IMG/VR virus record: IMGVR_UViG_3300040856_000824
Coordinates: 1-31,461 of that record
DNA from: a virus
Length of the DNA stretch: 31,461 nt
Strand: one strand, 5' to 3'
A model generated the notes under the pieces. The model worked only from the letters and a program-made list of their open reading frames with translations, made no database searches and was not told the DNA's origin. Made by a program: the position numbers and the translations under genes. Shown here one piece after another: positions 29,488 to 31,461 of the stretch. Position 1 is the stretch's first letter. The number at the start of each line of letters is the position of its first letter.

Positions 29488-31292
29488 AGGCGTTTCGAGG
29501 CAATACTGACGTACTCTTCTTCTCGTTCAATGCCGATGAAGTCAAAGCCTTCGCGCACTGCGGCTTTGCCGGTGCTGCCGCTACCCATGAAGGGATCGAG
29601 GACAACACCGTTGGGAGGGGTGACCAGACGCACGAGGTATGCCATTAGGGCAGTTGGCTTGACCGTGGGGTGCGTGTTGCCTTCTTCACGGTCTTTCTTG
29701 TTGGCCTTAGCGCAATAGAAGAACCGCGCAGCGGAACCGGAGTCGGATTGATAGCTTCTCAGGCCCGAAACAGGAGCAAGGCCCTTAAAGATGTTGCCGT
29801 CCTGAGTCTTGCTGTGCTTATCTCCGCCCCCGCTTTTCGTATGCGGAAACAGCTCAGTCACTTCATCGCTGCCGTCGTGTATCAGGTTCGCAGGCCAGCG
29901 GCCAGATGCAGGTTGAAACTTAGTGCCGCGAGTTTTGACATCGCTACCAATTGAAAAATGATCACCACCCTGCGTGACATTTAATTCTGTATAGTCACTA
30001 CCAGCTTCAACCCTGCAGCCGTCGATGTTGATTGCGCCAGTGCCGTGCTCCAGCACGTTATTAGCCACGGTGCCCTTGAACGGCTTACGAGCAACGGTGA
30101 TCGGCTCTAGGGCAGGCTTGAGCGCAGTGCCCCAGCCATCCCAGCCTTCAACCTTCTTGCCCACGTTCATCGATTTCGGAAAACCTGAGCCATACACCCA
30201 AGCGATCATGTCCCTGATCTCGAAGCCTGCATCCTCGATGTTTACTGCCATACGGTGCTGAGTACGAGTACCAGCAAAGGCCAATAGGTGACCGCCAGGC
30301 TTCAACACCCGTAGGCATTGCTCCCAGATGTCAACAGAGGGAACGTCATAATCCCACGCTTGACCCATAAACCCGCCTCGGCTACTATTGAGGCAAGAAA
30401 GGAACTCACGATGAAAGTTGACCGTCAATGCCCCGTCTGCGGCACTACCTATCAAGCGGACAGCGTGCGGCTTAAACACGGCAGGCAGACCACCTGCAGC
30501 CGCGCCTGTAGCTACGCGCTCCGTGCTGACAAGCTCAGCGATCAGGTCAACCTGACCTGCGCCACCTGCGGGCAAGACTTCACACGTGCCCGTGGCGGTG
30601 TCAAAGGCAAGTACGACAACCAGTTCTGCAGCAGCGCCTGTCACTACAGAGGACGCACTCTTGGGCTTAGCAAGCGCATCGTCCTCAAGCCCTACGAAGT
30701 CAGCGAGGCTGGTCGCGCCGCACAGCGGCTTGGTCAAGAGAAAGCACGCAAAGTCCGAATCCGCAGGGACAACTACGGGCACACTGAAGCGACTAGGGCC
30801 AAGCTGTCGCAAGCCAATGCGCTCGCAATCGCTGAAGGCCGAGTGCCTAAGAGGTCGAAAACTGAGGACATACTCGCCGAGCAGCTCACCAAGCGCGGGA
30901 TTCGCTTCATCCACCAACACCCCGTCAGGAACCCCAACGGCACCTACGCCTGCTGCTTCGACTTCTTCCTGCCTGAGTTTGGCGTTGTTCTTGAAGTCAA
31001 CGGGACCTTCTGGCACTCCGATCCTCGCTTTTACCCCGAAGGACCTCAGAGCCCAGTCCAGAAAAAGAACGCTGTCGCGTGGGAAAGGAAGCTCTGCCTT
31101 GCCAAAACGCTTGGCATAGAGATCCGCGAGGTCTGGGAGCACGACCTCAAGCATTGCGCTACTGAGGCTGCGGACGTTGCGCTTGCTGGCTTGGGATAAC
31201 CCATACGGTGGGTCGGTGACGATGCTGTCAACGCTGTCATCTCCGAGCGTGGCAAGAACGTCTAAAGAATTGCCGCAATGAAGCTGGATCAC
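29433..31292 (-). CDS. DNA methyltransferase (beta-class, N4-cytosine/N6-adenine type) carrying an in-frame insert
   Basis: 619 residues from GTG 31292. DPPY (27-30) is motif IV; after an insert at about 35-304 the family sequence resumes at GGFMGQAWDYDVPSVDIW (306 on), then LRVLKPGGHLLAFAGTRTQH, WVYGSGFPKSMNVGK, HPTVKP, and DPFMGSGSTG (566-575), the SAM-binding motif. DPPY before FMGSGSTG marks the beta class. It probably protects phage DNA from restriction. The insert is essentially the antisense translation of the nuclease gene at 30411-31199; I see no intein motifs in it. The GTG overlaps the stop of the upstream minus-strand gene. Activity with the insert is unknown. Confidence 0.85.
   Translation of the reverse strand: MIQLHCGNSLDVLATLGDDSVDSIVTDPPYGLSQASKRNVRSLSSAMLEVVLPDLADLYAKRFGKAELPFPRDSVLFLDWALRSFGVKARIGVPEGPVDFKNNAKLRQEEVEAAGVGAVGVPDGVLVDEANPALGELLGEYVLSFRPLRHSAFSDCERIGLRQLGPSRFSVPVVVPADSDFACFLLTKPLCGATSLADFVGLEDDALAKPKSASSVVTGAAAELVVVLAFDTATGTCEVLPAGGAGQVDLIAELVSTERVATGAAAGGLPAVFKPHAVRLIGSAADGALTVNFHREFLSCLNSSRGGFMGQAWDYDVPSVDIWEQCLRVLKPGGHLLAFAGTRTQHRMAVNIEDAGFEIRDMIAWVYGSGFPKSMNVGKKVEGWDGWGTALKPALEPITVARKPFKGTVANNVLEHGTGAINIDGCRVEAGSDYTELNVTQGGDHFSIGSDVKTRGTKFQPASGRWPANLIHDGSDEVTELFPHTKSGGGDKHSKTQDGNIFKGLAPVSGLRSYQSDSGSAARFFYCAKANKKDREEGNTHPTVKPTALMAYLVRLVTPPNGVVLDPFMGSGSTGKAAVREGFDFIGIEREEEYVSIASKRLQVIQRSILASSSADQKG
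30360..30388 (+). promoter_or_regulatory. Putative sigma-70 promoter for the antisense nuclease
   Basis: TTGACC at 30360-30365 (five of six bases of -35), exactly 17 bases, then TACTAT at 30383-30388 (four of six of -10). Transcription would begin near 30395, just before an AAAGGAA Shine-Dalgarno (30398-30404) and the ATG at 30411. The -35 lies in sequence that encodes conserved GGFMGQ of the methyltransferase on the other strand, so host-gene sequence may supply part of the promoter. Confidence 0.55.
30411..31199 (+). CDS. Putative homing endonuclease (Vsr-like/EDxHD-type) with zinc knuckles, antisense within the methyltransferase
   Basis: 262 residues from ATG 30411, chosen for its Shine-Dalgarno and because conserved sequence begins there; the frame is open from 30318 but that part is not protein-like. 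Two zinc knuckles: Cys7, 10, 29, 33 and Cys50, 53, 73, 77. A NUMOD3-like helix lies at 123-140 (GHTEATRAKLSQANALAI). The nuclease core has Glu152 (KTEDIL), Asp184 (CCFDFFLPEF), Glu195 and Trp201-His202 (LEVNGTFWH), and Glu243-His-Asp245. This is the layout of a DNA-binding homing nuclease. Its stop, 31197-31199, falls right after the methyltransferase DPPYGL codons on the other strand. Confidence 0.85.
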   Translation: MKVDRQCPVCGTTYQADSVRLKHGRQTTCSRACSYALRADKLSDQVNLTCATCGQDFTRARGGVKGKYDNQFCSSACHYRGRTLGLSKRIVLKPYEVSEAGRAAQRLGQEKARKVRIRRDNYGHTEATRAKLSQANALAIAEGRVPKRSKTEDILAEQLTKRGIRFIHQHPVRNPNGTYACCFDFFLPEFGVVLEVNGTFWHSDPRFYPEGPQSPVQKKNAVAWERKLCLAKTLGIEIREVWEHDLKHCATEAADVALAGLG

Positions 31293-31450
31293 TTGAGCAT
31301 CCCGTTGTAAGCATCCATTGCCTGCTGATAGTAGATTTCAGCTTGCCATTTTTGCCGGTGCTCACGGGTGATCCCCGCAAACGTTACGCGCCAAATCGTG
31401 CCAGTCGTGGTCTCAACCTGTTGCATGATCGGCGGTGTGCTTCTTACCAT
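31289..31450 (-). CDS. Small protein upstream of the methyltransferase, unknown function
   Basis: 53 residues from ATG 31450: MVRSTPPIMQQVETTTGTIW, then RVTFAGITREHRQKWQAEIY and MDAYNGMLK. Its TGA overlaps the GTG start of the methyltransferase (GTGA), so the two are probably translated together. Trp- and Gln-rich, predicted mixed alpha/beta; no family recognised. Its promoter would be outside the window. Confidence 0.6.
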   Translation of the reverse strand: MVRSTPPIMQQVETTTGTIWRVTFAGITREHRQKWQAEIYYQQAMDAYNGMLK

Positions 31451-31461
31451 GGGTGAAATAC

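Noticed and set aside
30318-30410. Upstream extension of the zinc-knuckle nuclease
   Set aside because: The frame is open from 30318, but these 31 codons lie opposite conserved methyltransferase sequence (DYDVPSVDIW), lack a ribosome site, and come before a much better start (AAAGGAA then ATG 30411).
30411-31199. Second intein in the methyltransferase
   Set aside because: The minus-strand insert has no Cys/Ser start with block A, no TxxH block B and no HN before a nucleophile at its end. It reads as the reverse complement of a nuclease gene, so I treat it as an antisense insertion and not a spliced element.
1-31461. CRISPR arrays, tRNA genes, rRNA, integrase or att sites
   Set aside because: I found no spaced direct repeats of CRISPR type, no clear cloverleaf, and no integrase gene. 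The absence of an integrase here does not tell whether the phage is temperate, because early genes lie outside the window.

Overview
The window reads as the late (packaging, head, tail, lysis) half of a double-stranded DNA siphovirus with a lambda-type tail module. It could be a free phage or a prophage. The host is not proven. Sparse Shine-Dalgarno sites, the small membrane proteins ahead of the endolysin and the style of the HNH protein made me think of a phage of picocyanobacteria (Synechococcus-like), but that is recollection, not a test.

Layout, left to right. (1) 1-2347: a zinc-ribbon/HTH protein, a promoter whose -10 box overlaps its stop codon, then terminase small and large subunits. 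(2) 2362-4107: a very basic 581-residue protein with no Cys, His or Trp, followed by a rho-independent terminator. (3) 4205-4719: an island of three genes of 42-56 codons, one of them on the minus strand. (4) 4746-8161: portal, then a Mu gpF/SPP1 gp7-like head morphogenesis protein interrupted by an intein. (5) 8187-10936: small basic proteins (one built of MKKG repeats), scaffold-like protein, major capsid protein, decoration-like protein. (6) 10939-15696: head-tail connectors with a collagen-like fibre set among them, tail completion and terminator proteins, tail tube. (7) 15726-27336: tail chaperone with a -1 frameshift site, tape measure, homologues of lambda M, L, K (split in two), I and J, then two fibre genes, the first with an S74 self-cleaving chaperone. 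(8) 27340-29184: small membrane or cytoplasmic proteins, a second candidate frameshift and a two-domain endolysin. (9) 29185-31450: an HNH nuclease gene and, on the minus strand, a small gene followed by a DNA methyltransferase.

The most notable feature is a pair of homing-endonuclease-like genes nested antisense inside other coding sequences. At 7010-7771 (minus) a Vsr-like/EDxHD-type nuclease gene lies wholly inside the intein of the head morphogenesis gene. Its stop codon is the complement of intein codon 2, and its coding sequence runs opposite intein splicing block B and part of the C-terminal splicing region. At 30411-31199 (plus) a second nuclease of the same superfamily, with two zinc knuckles, its own promoter-like sequence and a Shine-Dalgarno, lies inside the methyltransferase gene between the DPPY motif and the next conserved block, and the methyltransferase frame stays open across it. 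Both pairs overlap in the same phase, codon exactly opposite codon. I infer mobile genes under selection, or ratcheted, to keep the host frame readable on the other strand.
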